From Stenotrophomonas maltophilia (lineage in GTDB: Bacteria; Pseudomonadota; Gammaproteobacteria; Xanthomonadales; Xanthomonadaceae): a stretch of DNA of 64,000 bases. Position 1 is the stretch's first letter. The number at the start of each line of letters is the position of its first letter. The translations under genes were made by a program, and so were the position numbers. Below are positions 17,837 through 25,745 of this stretch, piece by piece. The notes beneath the pieces are model-generated. The model was given only the letters and a program-made list of their open reading frames with translations, was not told where the DNA came from and ran no database searches. The stretch lies in contig NZ_CP015612.1 of assembly GCF_002138415.1 (NCBI RefSeq), positions 2,396,001 through 2,460,000 on the forward strand. Reading direction: 5' to 3'.

Positions 17837-18111
17837 TCCACGTCATCCTGTTCGTGTTGTCGCTGGCCGCATTCGCCTGCCTGGCACTGGCGATGGAACG
17901 CCATCAGCGGGATGTGTTGCATCGTGTGTTGAGCGCGCAGGCGACCCAGCAGCTACGCGCGGTGGGTTGGGCGCTGCTGGTGTTCAGTACCGTGTTTGCC
18001 ATGCGCGGGTTGGGCGTGGGTTCTGGTCTGGCCGCGCTGTCCGGTCACACCAGCGTTGCCGCTGGCGTGGTGGTGCTGGCGATGGTGGCGCATGGGCGAT
18101 GGAATCGGTAG
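17833..18111 (+). CDS. DUF3325 small membrane protein
   Basis: A 92-residue protein with three hydrophobic helices (IHVILFVLSLAAFACLALAM, AVGWALLVFSTVFAMRGLG, TSVAAGVVVLAMVA). This is the size and pattern of DUF3325, which regularly follows PepSY proteins in iron-uptake operons. The ATG overlaps the PepSY stop codon. The stop codon TAG is the start of a SMAG repeat: the gene ends CGG-TAG and the repeat GTAG begins at the last G. Function beyond iron uptake is unknown. Confidence 0.75.
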   Translation: MIHVILFVLSLAAFACLALAMERHQRDVLHRVLSAQATQQLRAVGWALLVFSTVFAMRGLGVGSGLAALSGHTSVAAGVVVLAMVAHGRWNR

Positions 18112-18167
18112 ATGCTCATCTTGGTGGGCCCCCATACACCACAGCGCCAACCAAGGTTGGCGGCTAC
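18108..18167. repeat. Inverted SMAG pair; left end supplies DUF3325 stop codon
   Basis: GTAGATGCTCATCTTGGTGG starts at 18108 and an inverted partner (GCCAACCAAGGTTGGCGG) ends in CTAC at 18167. The TAG of the left terminus is the in-frame stop of the upstream DUF3325 gene. Confidence 0.75.
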
Positions 18168-18198
18168 CGGGAGCGATAGGTACCAATGCGCCGTTCGG

Positions 18199-19287
18199 CT
18201 ACAGAAAAGCAGCCATGCGCTGCAGCTCATCTTCCAACGCGCCACGAAACACCTTGTCGCGGGCCAGTGACTTGCCGGCGTAGCCCACGCTGGACGCCAG
18301 TTCACCGTCGCGTACGCTGAGATTGGCCCAGCCCACCACCTGGTCATGCCACAGCACCGGCAACGCGTAGTAGCCGTATTGGCGCTTCGGCGCAGGCGTG
18401 TAGGCCTCGAACTTGTAGACCCAGCCCCACAGCAATTCGAAGCGGCGGCGGTCCCACACCACCGGGTCGAACGGCGCCAGCAGGCGCACCTGTTCGTCCG
18501 GTACATGCCGCCGCGAGCGCGGATTCTCGTCTGCCGGCCAGTACCAGGTGGTGCCCTCCAGCGTGCAGCTGGCCAGTTGTTGCTTGGCTAACGCCAACGC
18601 CTGTCGGGTCTGCTCGGCCAGATGTGGTGCGCCATAACCCAGCAGGCGCACCAGATAGGTCAGGCTGGCCGACGGCAGCGGCGCGTACTTGCGCACCACC
18701 AGGTCGATCAAGGCGGCGGCGCGTTCGATCTGCGCCTGCTCGCTGGCATCCGCCTCGGCGTGGTCGGCCACCGCGTAGATGCGGGTGCCGCTGTCGCGCC
18801 GCTGCACGCGCAGCAGGCCACGGTAATGCATGCCATCCAGCAGGTGCGTGCTGGCATTGCTGGTGCCGCCCCAGTAGTTGGTCACCCGCCCATGCGCGAA
18901 CGCCTGGTCCACCTCGCGCGGATGCACGCTGCCGCGCTCGCGCACAAAGGCCAGCACGTCGGCCGCACGGCGATGGGTCTCGGCGTCCCATTCGCGCCTG
19001 GACACGCGCGGGTGCATCAGCGCCAGGTGCTCGCGTGGCAGGAAGCCGTAGTTCACCAGGCAATCTTCTTCCACCGGTAGGCGGGTATAGCGCCGCTCCA
19101 GATCACCGGCGCGATAGTCCTTCACCCGGTGGCGCAGGGTCAGGTCCTGCGCACGTGCCGGCGCGCGGATCGGGTCGGCCTGCACGAAGCCCAGACGCCG
19201 TATTGCGGTCAGCAGCGTGGTCGGCTTGAACAGGGTGCGCGCCACCGCGTAGCGGCGAAGATCATCGAGAGTAGGCGTGGCAGGCAT
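18199..19287 (-). CDS. YcaQ-family winged-helix DNA glycosylase
   Basis: A 362-residue protein of the winged-helix HTH_42/YcaQ family. It starts LDDLRRYAVARTLF and continues LGFVQADPIRAPARAQDLTL, the typical first helices that recognise DNA. Later come VNYGFLPREHLALMHPR, GVYKFEAYTP-like WGWVYKFEAYTPAPKRQYGYYALP, and LPVLWHDQVVGWANL. In E. coli, YcaQ unhooks DNA interstrand crosslinks; Streptomyces AlkZ is a relative. The QxQ-type catalytic motif of AlkZ appears here as FVQAD, so it may belong to a branch with different chemistry. It stands between the two TetR-receptor units and has no obvious partner. Confidence 0.78.
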   Translation of the reverse strand: MPATPTLDDLRRYAVARTLFKPTTLLTAIRRLGFVQADPIRAPARAQDLTLRHRVKDYRAGDLERRYTRLPVEEDCLVNYGFLPREHLALMHPRVSRREWDAETHRRAADVLAFVRERGSVHPREVDQAFAHGRVTNYWGGTSNASTHLLDGMHYRGLLRVQRRDSGTRIYAVADHAEADASEQAQIERAAALIDLVVRKYAPLPSASLTYLVRLLGYGAPHLAEQTRQALALAKQQLASCTLEGTTWYWPADENPRSRRHVPDEQVRLLAPFDPVVWDRRRFELLWGWVYKFEAYTPAPKRQYGYYALPVLWHDQVVGWANLSVRDGELASSVGYAGKSLARDKVFRGALEDELQRMAAFL

Positions 19288-19324
19288 GGCCGCATTGTAT
19301 TCTCGACACTACGCGATCCGTCCA

Positions 19325-19395
19325 GTAGAGCCAGGCCATGCCTGGCTGGCGTCATGGTGAACGGCCAAGGCCATCCACGCATGGCATGCATCTAC
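19325..19395. repeat. Inverted SMAG pair; right end supplies tetR stop codon
   Basis: GTAGAGCCAGGCCATGCCTG begins at 19325. The inverted partner (CATCCACGCATGGCATGCAT) ends in CTAC at 19395. Read on the minus strand, the right element's GTAG gives the TAG stop of the TetR gene (last codons CGG-TAG). The pair separates convergent-end space between the YcaQ start region and tetR. Confidence 0.75.
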
Positions 19396-19991
19396 CGAAG
19401 CCGTGATACCTCCAGCGAACCGATTACCAGCGCCCGCATGCCCTGCTTGAACTCAGTGATCACCTGTCCCTCTTCGTCGTCCGCAATCGCGTAGATCGTG
19501 TCGGCGCCGGCGATGCAGTAGAAGGCGATCGTGGCCAGCAGCCAGCGCGCCTTGTCTACCGGCAGGCCAAACACATCGGCCACGTGCGCCTGGTGCGAGA
19601 CGATCTTCTCCAGCATCGGCGCGGTCGCCACTGTGCGCCGCAGCAGGTACGGAGGCAGCCCGGGATGTGCCTTCACCACCTCGCACAGTGATTCCACGAA
19701 CCCCATCAGGTAGGCCTCCAGCCCACCCGGTGCGTCGACCGACGCGCGCGGAATCTGCCAGCGCTGGAACACCGCCTCGGCCACCAGGCGCTTCAACGCC
19801 TCCAGGTTGGCCACGCGCTTGTACAGCGCCGCCTGGGTCACCGCCAGTTCGGCGGCCACGTTGGCCATGGTCAGGTTGGGCAGGCCCAGGCGGATGCCGA
19901 TGTCGGCCAGGCGCTCCGGGGTGATGGTGGGCGGGCGGCCTCGGGTCGGCGCCGTTGGATCGGGGTGCGGGCTCATACGGTGTGTGCTCAT
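19392..19991 (-). CDS. TetR-family regulator of siderophore receptor (copy 2)
   Basis: A 199-residue TetR regulator paralogous to that at 11884-12498. Shared features are the GRPPTIT start, a helix-turn-helix (TMANVAAELAVTQAALYKRV), NLEALKRLVAEAVFQRW after it, and similar helices in the C-terminal ligand domain (LPVDKARWLLATIAFY versus LPLEQAAWLLSTVAYH). It is divergent from the second TonB receptor, with the shared operator at 20042-20063. The stop codon is supplied by the SMAG repeat. It probably represses its own gene and the receptor until a siderophore or related cue is present. Confidence 0.85.
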   Translation of the reverse strand: MSTHRMSPHPDPTAPTRGRPPTITPERLADIGIRLGLPNLTMANVAAELAVTQAALYKRVANLEALKRLVAEAVFQRWQIPRASVDAPGGLEAYLMGFVESLCEVVKAHPGLPPYLLRRTVATAPMLEKIVSHQAHVADVFGLPVDKARWLLATIAFYCIAGADTIYAIADDEEGQVITEFKQGMRALVIGSLEVSRLR

Positions 19992-20041
19992 ACCGTGCTG
20001 AGGGTGCCAGCAAAGGGACCCTCTTGTCCGCTTCGATTGAT

Positions 20042-20063
20042 TTAGTTTACTTTACTCAACTAA
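20042..20063. promoter_or_regulatory. Probable TetR operator (copy 2)
   Basis: TTAGTTTACTTTACTCAACT followed by AA matches the element at 12614-12636 over TTAGTTTACT at the left and AACTAATTCG at the right, with a one-base difference in spacing. It lies 51 bases upstream of the tetR start and 284 bases upstream of the chosen receptor start. The rest of this 355-base intergenic region (19992-20346) holds a SMAG element near 20291 and nothing else that was recognised. Confidence 0.7.
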
Positions 20064-20286
20064 TTCGGGATGCGTCCAGCACGCTGCCCGTAGTCGAGCC
20101 CATGGCTCACCTCCCGCCAGGTCCCCACCCAGCCAACAACCCTGCGCTGCGCCCTCTCCCCGTGCTTGCCGTCGGCAGCGCGCCAGGCGCGCTCGCACCT
20201 GCGATTCACAGGAACCTGGCATGACCGTGTACGACCTTTCCACCCCGCCGCAGCGTGCAGCTGCTGACGCAACCCGTGTTCTGATG

Positions 20287-20313
20287 CATCCGCCGGGCAT
20301 GGCCCGGCGCTAC
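20287..20313. repeat. SMAG palindrome at start of TonB receptor gene
   Basis: An inverted-orientation SMAG element (CCGCCGGGCATGGCCCGG then CGCTAC). A second partial copy, ATGACCCGGCGCTACC, occurs 48 bases later at 20347 and contains the receptor's likely start codon. Confidence 0.65.
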
Positions 20314-20346
20314 CAGAGCACCCCTAGCCTGTCGCAGGCGCTGTGC

Positions 20347-22467
20347 ATGACCCGGCGCTACCGGGTGTCGGCCCTGGCACTGGGGCTGCTGGCCTCGTTT
20401 GCCGCGCTGGCCGACTCCGCACCGTCCACCCTGCCCTCGGTGCAGGTGCAGGAACAGCGCCGGGTCACTGCGGACTATGCGGGCGGGCAAGTGGCCGCCG
20501 GCAGCCGCGTCGGCCTGCTCGGCGACAAGGACTTCATGGAAACGCCATTCAGCACAGTCAGCTACACCGAGTCCTTCATCCGCGACCGCCAGGCCAAGGA
20601 CCTGACCGATGTCATCGCCGCCACTGACCCCACGGTGTTCAGCAACGGCGTCACCGGTTCGTGGAGCGAGAACTACGCGATCCGAGGCTTTGCCTCCAAC
20701 ACCAGCGACACCACCTTCAATGGCCTCAGCGGCATGGCGCCGTACTACCGCACCTCCCCGGAGATGTTCGAGCGCATCGAGGTGCTGAAGGGCCCGTCCG
20801 CGCTGCTCAACGGCATGCCGCCGGGCGGCTCGGTTGGTGGCAGCGTCAACCTGGTGCCCAAGCGTGCCGGTGAGCAGCCGTTGCTGCGGATCAGCGCCAA
20901 CTTCGCCTCCGATGCGCAGTTCGGCACCCATGTGGATGTGGGCCGCCGTCTGGGCGCCGACAAGCAGTTCGGCATCCGCTTCAACGGTGCCTACCGTGAT
21001 GGCGACGGTGCAGTGGGCAAGCAGAGCAAGAAGGTGCAGTTGGGTTCGCTGGCGCTGGACTGGCGCAGCGAACGTGCGCGGCTGTCGGCCGATCTGTACA
21101 GCGCCGACGACCGCGTCGATGGCCCGGCCCGTGGTGTCGGCCTGGCACCGGGCGTGGCAATTCCGCGGCCGCCGCGTGGCGACACGCTGATCAACCCGGA
21201 TTGGGCCTACGTGGACAGCCAGGACAAGGGTGCGATGCTGCGTGGCGAGCTGGACATCAACGAACACCTGATGGCCTACCTGGCCTACGGCACCAGCAAG
21301 ACCGACTACCGCTACAACGGTTCGATCAGCGCGCAGATCCTCAACCCGGCCGGTGACTTCACTACCGTGATCGGCCAGCTGGCGTTCGACATCACGAAGC
21401 AGTCCGGTGACGCTGGCCTGCGCGGCAGCTTCCGTACCGGCAGCGTCGGCCACCAATGGGCCGCAAACGTGACCCACTACCAGCACACCCAGAACGACTA
21501 CGGCCGCCGCAGCGTGCCGGGCTGGGACTGGACCACCAACCTGTATAACCCGGTTTGGGGCCCGGCCGCGCCGTTCATCGCGCCGCATATCTCACACACA
21601 GAGCTGCAGCTGGACAGCATCGGGTTCGCCGATACCCTGTCCTTCGCCGATGACCGCGTGCAGCTGACCGTAGGCGTGCGCCGCCAGCAGGTAGTCAGCG
21701 AGACCTTCAACGTGGCCAGCGGCGCACGCACCTCGCGTTATGACGAGAGCGCCACCACCCCGGCGGCGGCATTGCTGGTAAAGGCCACCGATACACTTTC
21801 GCTCTACACCAACTACATCGAAGGCCTCAGCCAGGGCGCGACCGCGCCGATGACCGCCGCCAATGCCGGCGATGTGTTCGCACCGTTCCGCACCAAGCAG
21901 AAGGAGCTGGGCCTGAAGCTGGACCTGGGCACCTTCGCGCACACCTTCAGCGTGTACGAGATCAAGCGCCCGAGCAGCTACACCGACCCGGTCACGAATA
22001 TCTTCTCGTTCGGCGGCGAACAGCGTAACCGTGGCGTGGAATGGGGTTTCTTCGGCGCGCCCCTGGACGGCGTGCGCCTGCTCGGCGGCGTGGCCTATGT
22101 GCAGCCGAAGCTGACTCGCACGGCCGGTGGCGTGAATGAAGGCCGCATCGCCACCGCCGTTGCGCAGCGGCAGGCCAAGCTTGGCGTGGAATGGGATGTG
22201 ACGGCGTTCGAGGGCTTGACCCTGACCGGCAATGCCACCGCGATGTCGAAACAGTACATCAGTGCCGACAATCGCCTGTCGGTACCGGGGCGCACGTTGT
22301 TTGATGTGGGTGCGCGCTACAGCACGACGATGGCCGGACGACCGCTTTCCCTGCGCGCCAGCGTGAACAACGTGACCAACAAGGCGTACTGGGGCATGCC
22401 GTTGTTGTCGAGCCTCGCATTGGGTGCGCCGAGGACCGTGCTGCTGTCGGCCACGATGGATTTCTGA
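20347..22467 (+). CDS. TonB-dependent siderophore receptor (copy 2)
   Basis: A 706-residue outer-membrane receptor, paralogue of that at 13700-15877. It has a signal peptide (MTRRYRVSALALGLLASFAA, cut near ALA-DS), a plug with IEVLKGPSALLNGMPPGGSV and NLVPKRAGEQP, and a barrel ending VLLSATMDF. The start is uncertain: the frame is open to 20221, and 20299 is another in-frame ATG. The choice at 20347 puts the signal peptide at the N-terminus, as the family requires. The codons from 20347 lie in a copy of the SMAG repeat end. The divergent TetR and shared operator point to ligand-induced control. The ligand is unknown. Confidence 0.9.
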   Translation: MTRRYRVSALALGLLASFAALADSAPSTLPSVQVQEQRRVTADYAGGQVAAGSRVGLLGDKDFMETPFSTVSYTESFIRDRQAKDLTDVIAATDPTVFSNGVTGSWSENYAIRGFASNTSDTTFNGLSGMAPYYRTSPEMFERIEVLKGPSALLNGMPPGGSVGGSVNLVPKRAGEQPLLRISANFASDAQFGTHVDVGRRLGADKQFGIRFNGAYRDGDGAVGKQSKKVQLGSLALDWRSERARLSADLYSADDRVDGPARGVGLAPGVAIPRPPRGDTLINPDWAYVDSQDKGAMLRGELDINEHLMAYLAYGTSKTDYRYNGSISAQILNPAGDFTTVIGQLAFDITKQSGDAGLRGSFRTGSVGHQWAANVTHYQHTQNDYGRRSVPGWDWTTNLYNPVWGPAAPFIAPHISHTELQLDSIGFADTLSFADDRVQLTVGVRRQQVVSETFNVASGARTSRYDESATTPAAALLVKATDTLSLYTNYIEGLSQGATAPMTAANAGDVFAPFRTKQKELGLKLDLGTFAHTFSVYEIKRPSSYTDPVTNIFSFGGEQRNRGVEWGFFGAPLDGVRLLGGVAYVQPKLTRTAGGVNEGRIATAVAQRQAKLGVEWDVTAFEGLTLTGNATAMSKQYISADNRLSVPGRTLFDVGARYSTTMAGRPLSLRASVNNVTNKAYWGMPLLSSLALGAPRTVLLSATMDF

Positions 22468-22471
22468 AGGG

Positions 22472-22601
22472 CATCCACGCATGGCGTGGATCTACTGGAC
22501 ATGCGCCACCTCGCTCATCAGTAGAGCCAGGCCATGCCTGGCTGGAGCCGTGGTGATCCGCCAAAAACATCCACGCGGGGTCGAGCATGGCTCGGCGCTA
22601 C
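22472..22601. repeat. Cluster of three SMAG elements
   Basis: Three palindromes: CATCCACGCATGGCGTGGAT ending in CTAC at 22495, GTAGAGCCAGGCCATGCCTG starting at 22521, and TCGAGCATGGCTCGG ending in CGCTAC at 22601. They lie between the TonB receptor and the convergent secreted-protein gene and include the same sequences found at 19325 and 24650-24790. Confidence 0.75.
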
Positions 22602-22612
22602 AGAAGGCAAAA

Positions 22613-22642
22613 GGCGCCCGAAGCGATGATGCTTCGGGCGCC
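22613..22642 (-). terminator. Strong hairpin terminator
   Basis: A perfect 12-bp stem (GGCGCCCGAAGC / GCTTCGGGCGCC) with a GATGAT loop. On the minus strand it is followed by TTTTGCCTT. It lies 41 bases beyond the stop of the secreted-protein gene and should end that transcript. Confidence 0.75.
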
Positions 22643-22683
22643 AGGGTTTCACACGTAAAGGGTCAGTTTCCGCTCAAGCAGGC

Positions 22684-24480
22684 TCACCACTTGTCGGAAA
22701 ATCTGGCGACGCTCTTCGCGTTGGAGTTCATCCTTTCCAGCACGTTCTCCTGCCCCGGGTTGAAAGCCCAACGGCCGTCCGGCAGCAATCGGTGCGGTGT
22801 CGGATAGAAAGGCAGCAGATCTCCGGAACCAATGACCTGCACAGGCTGCGGCGTGGCATTGTTGGGAACGCCCAGCTCCACACCCGCCCTGCGACGGAAT
22901 GACGATGTGGGGCATGTCAGCGCCGTGGCGATGACGAAGGTCTTCTCGGTATACGAAGCGTGGCTCCAGTCGCAAACCAACGGTGATCCCCAGCGGTTGC
23001 TTCCGCCGTAGTAAACGCCGTCCGCGCGGTGTTGCTTGAGCAGCGCCTGCAGTTTGGGGTCGCGGGCAAGGTCTTGCGGCACGCGCCGAAGGTCCACGCC
23101 GGGGTAGGTGAAACCTTCGATGGGATTGCCGACCAGTCTGTATCGGAACGTGGCGCCCGAATTCTCCAGGGCATCGTTGGCCAGTCGGATGTTCTCGTTC
23201 ATCAGTATCAGCGCGTCGGATCTGCGTGGGACTTCCGCAGAGCTCATATCGAGCACACGCAACAGGTCGATGGTCGTGGTTTCACGCTCCCAAAGGCCAC
23301 GGTCATTCACGCGGAACGCGATCTTCTCATCGTTGAGCACGGGAACATTGAGGTCGCTGGCGATGATGTTCATCGTGTTCACAGGATGACCCACGGCAAT
23401 CACCCGAAGCCCTTGCCTCGGCTTGGGAAGGATCACGTTGGGCGTGATCGTGCCACCAGCCGGCGCGGTCACTTCGATCACCCGGTAACCCTCGTCCTTC
23501 AGACGTACTTCCCTCAGATGGCTTGTATCAACGGTATGGACGGGTTGACGCAGTAGATGCCAGCGGTTCTGCTCGGCCAGGAAAACGAACTCATACTCGT
23601 CGCCCCGGCGCAGGGGAAGATACTCACTTTCAGGATCTGCCAGCTTAAGCCTGATGTTCGAGTCCCAGGTGGCGTTTGAGCGCAGAATCATCCGATCCCG
23701 ATCATAGGCATTGGTTGGGGGCCTCGCGGTAGAGGTCCAATCGCCATCCTTGATCTCCAGGACGCTACGGGACCCAACACGCGAATACGGGTCTTTTACC
23801 GATCTTTCCTTATAAGGCGCATGCACCCACATCCATTGACGCGCGACGGGATCAAATTCGGCCCGAACCGATTCCCCCGTTGCAACAGTCAGGCGCTGAC
23901 CGGGAAACGGTGTATGTGTTCCCAGCACCGTGGTCGCCGTTGTTGCATAGTTCGAGATAGTGATCGTGTCGAACGCGTTGCCATCAGAGGGCAGAACCAG
24001 CTCTTTGGCATGCTTGCCATCGCTCAGATGAATGACGGATATCAGCGCACTGTTGCGTGGGATCTGCCATCGCGGTGCGTTGGGAACGGTTTGAAACGTG
24101 CTCTCCCAAGGGGTAGCGTACTGAGCATTGCTATAGCGCGACATAAAGGAGATGGAACGACCGGCCGCCACCTTGAATGGTTTTCCGGGGGCGCCTCCGA
24201 TTAGATCATGAATTTCCAGAGTTTTTGCGCCGGAGGTTGCGTTGTTGATGATCTCCAGAAGTTTGAACTCGTGAGGAAGGCGTATCCTGTCCATCCAGTC
24301 CCTGTCATTGACAGAGAACTCTGTACGCATGCAGTTAACGCCTGGAGGCTTGTAGGTATTGGGCAACTGCTCCTTGAAGCCCAGTTTCTCCGGTGTCCAA
24401 TAGGTGGTTTCGCAAGCCGCATATGCGGGCATGGTCGCCAGGCACAGAACCAGGCCAAGCGTGGTGTGTGAGTGTTTCAA
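22684..24480 (-). CDS. Secreted modular protein with degenerate M12-type metallopeptidase fold
   Basis: A 598-residue exported protein. A TTG at 24480 is taken as the start: GAGG lies seven bases before it, and a signal peptide follows (LKHSHTTLGLVLCLATMPAYA). The first 400 residues contain about four beta-rich modules ending in patterns such as RAEFDPVARQWMWV, YEFVFLAEQNRWHLL and IAFRVNDRGLWER; similar modules make up the proteins at 33268-34191 and 34359-35300. The C-terminal part reads like an M12/reprolysin-type domain (ENIRLANDALENSGATFRYR, YRLVG, ADGVYYGG). Where the zinc motif HExxHxxGxxHD would fall, the sequence is FRRRAGVELGVPNN, so no zinc site remains. The fold assignment is inference from the pattern. 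The gene stands alone, flanked by SMAG repeats. Confidence 0.6.
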   Translation of the reverse strand: MKHSHTTLGLVLCLATMPAYAACETTYWTPEKLGFKEQLPNTYKPPGVNCMRTEFSVNDRDWMDRIRLPHEFKLLEIINNATSGAKTLEIHDLIGGAPGKPFKVAAGRSISFMSRYSNAQYATPWESTFQTVPNAPRWQIPRNSALISVIHLSDGKHAKELVLPSDGNAFDTITISNYATTATTVLGTHTPFPGQRLTVATGESVRAEFDPVARQWMWVHAPYKERSVKDPYSRVGSRSVLEIKDGDWTSTARPPTNAYDRDRMILRSNATWDSNIRLKLADPESEYLPLRRGDEYEFVFLAEQNRWHLLRQPVHTVDTSHLREVRLKDEGYRVIEVTAPAGGTITPNVILPKPRQGLRVIAVGHPVNTMNIIASDLNVPVLNDEKIAFRVNDRGLWERETTTIDLLRVLDMSSAEVPRRSDALILMNENIRLANDALENSGATFRYRLVGNPIEGFTYPGVDLRRVPQDLARDPKLQALLKQHRADGVYYGGSNRWGSPLVCDWSHASYTEKTFVIATALTCPTSSFRRRAGVELGVPNNATPQPVQVIGSGDLLPFYPTPHRLLPDGRWAFNPGQENVLERMNSNAKSVARFSDKW

Positions 24481-24649
24481 GCAAGCCTCATGGGAAGGTT
24501 GGAAAGATCTGGCCTTTGTGAACTTCAAAGGGCCATGGAAGGCCAGTGAAGCGTCGCCGCCGGCACACTCGTGTTCCATAGGACTGTGATGAAAGGTCGC
24601 TTGGTTGATCGGCTGCCGACGGTGCTGCGCCGTGGCGATCCGCCAAAAG

Positions 24650-24790
24650 CATCCACGCATGGCGTGGATCTACCGGCATGTGCTGCCTGTAGAACCCTGC
24701 CATGCTCAACTTGCTTCGCTCGGTAGAGCCAGGCCATCCCTGGCTGACGCGATGGTGATCCACCAACGGCATCCACGCATGGCGTGGATC
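24650..24790. repeat. SMAG cluster in the 24481-24800 intergenic region
   Basis: Palindromes at 24650-24673 (CATCCACGCATGGCGTGGAT then CTAC), a partial GTAG copy at 24689, 24723-24746 (GTAGAGCCAGGCCATCCCTG) and 24770-24790 (CATCCACGCATGGCGTGGAT without a CTAC end). No other feature was seen in this 320-base gap apart from the start region of the secreted-protein gene. Confidence 0.7.
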
Positions 24791-24800
24791 GACTGACCTT

Positions 24801-25166
24801 TCATTCCGGGTGCAGACGATAGATGGCGTGATTGGTCAAGGCCAACGCGGCCAGCTTCAGCCCTTCCATTACCCGATCGCCCACGTAATGCTCCGGGCCA
24901 CCGTTCTGGCGAGCGCGTTCGGCGGCCACAAGTATCTCGTTCACGATGCGCAGGCCAGCCAACGCGCCATCGGTATCGGCCAGTGCCAGGCATCGACCGG
25001 GCAATTGATGGCGCTCTGGCCAGGGCTGGCCGTCGGCCGCCACACCTCGGCCAATCTGGTGCAGCAGGGCAATCAAGCTGTTGGGGTCTGACTTTGCGGC
25101 TTCGCCCTCATCGGCATTGGCCGGGGCGTACTGGGCGCGCAGAGGGGGAATATCCGATGCGTTCAT
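24801..25166 (-). CDS. Small hypothetical protein behind a complex repeat structure
   Basis: A 121-residue protein with no recognised domain. It has an acidic N-terminal third (ANADEGEAAKSDP) and helices IALLHQIGRG, LAGLRIVNEILVAAERARQ and VMEGLKLAALALTNHAIYRL. The overall size and helical pattern recall small proteins such as DUF6124 members, but the match is too weak to name. The start at 25166 is preceded by GGAGG at a good distance. Upstream lies a 176-base set of interleaved inverted repeats (25213-25388). Its function is unknown. Confidence 0.6.
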   Translation of the reverse strand: MNASDIPPLRAQYAPANADEGEAAKSDPNSLIALLHQIGRGVAADGQPWPERHQLPGRCLALADTDGALAGLRIVNEILVAAERARQNGGPEHYVGDRVMEGLKLAALALTNHAIYRLHPE

Positions 25167-25212
25167 GGCAGGCCTCCGTGCAAGGCATACGGCACCGCCC
25201 CTTAACAAAGGT

Positions 25213-25388
25213 GGCGGACGGTACGTGTGTGGAAACCCGCGAGAGTGTGGTCGTACTCGGGTAGGCGCGCTTGCACGAGCCTGCACGTACCGTCCGCCAT
25301 GGAACACGAACGGATTGCCAGCCGGCGCCGCGCAAAGCGACGCCGGCTGGCAAGCGTATTCACTACTACTCTCGACGGGTTTCCACAC
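25213..25388 (-). promoter_or_regulatory. Interleaved inverted repeats (possible pseudoknot or switch) before small gene
   Basis: Three sets of complementary arms lie in 176 bases. Arm pair C: GGCGGACGGTACGTG at 25213-25227 with a perfect 15-base complement at 25284-25298. Arm pair A: GTGTGGAAACCCGCGAGAGT at 25227-25246 with 25368-25388 (one extra base). Hairpin B: TTGCCAGCCGGCG with its complement, spanning 25315-25353. The order C1-A1-C2-B-A2 means that pairs A and C cross, so they form either a pseudoknot or two exclusive folds. The structure would lie in the leader of the minus-strand gene that starts at 25166. A weak palindrome (CATATTCTCAATATG) at 25511-25525 and no other feature were seen in 25389-25745. 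Confidence 0.6.
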
Positions 25389-25745
25389 CCGGCCCCCCTT
25401 TTTCGGGGCAACGCATCATGCGCACAGGAGTGGGGCAACCGCCAAACAATCGACGTGTGCAGACAGTGAAGTCACGCAGGAGCGGGACTGTCGCATATCA
25501 ACAATCAGCCCATATTCTCAATATGTTGCGTCCCTGAGCGAGGGCCTCTATGCCCTCCAACAAGCAGAGATCACCGTTCAACGGCCAGCGCCATTCGAGT
25601 CATTCGCCCTGCCAATGCCGTCAAGCTGCGGGCAGCGCCGCGCTTAGAACCGGTGCTACAGACCCAGCGTGACCGAGCCGCTATCCAGTTCACCGCGGCT
25701 CGGGCCAGCCCCAGGTTCCATCGGTTCAGGCTCACGCGGTACGGC

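Noticed and set aside
20221..20346. N-terminal extension of the second TonB receptor
   Set aside because: It would put 42 residues ahead of the signal peptide and would encode a SMAG repeat; the family starts at the signal peptide.
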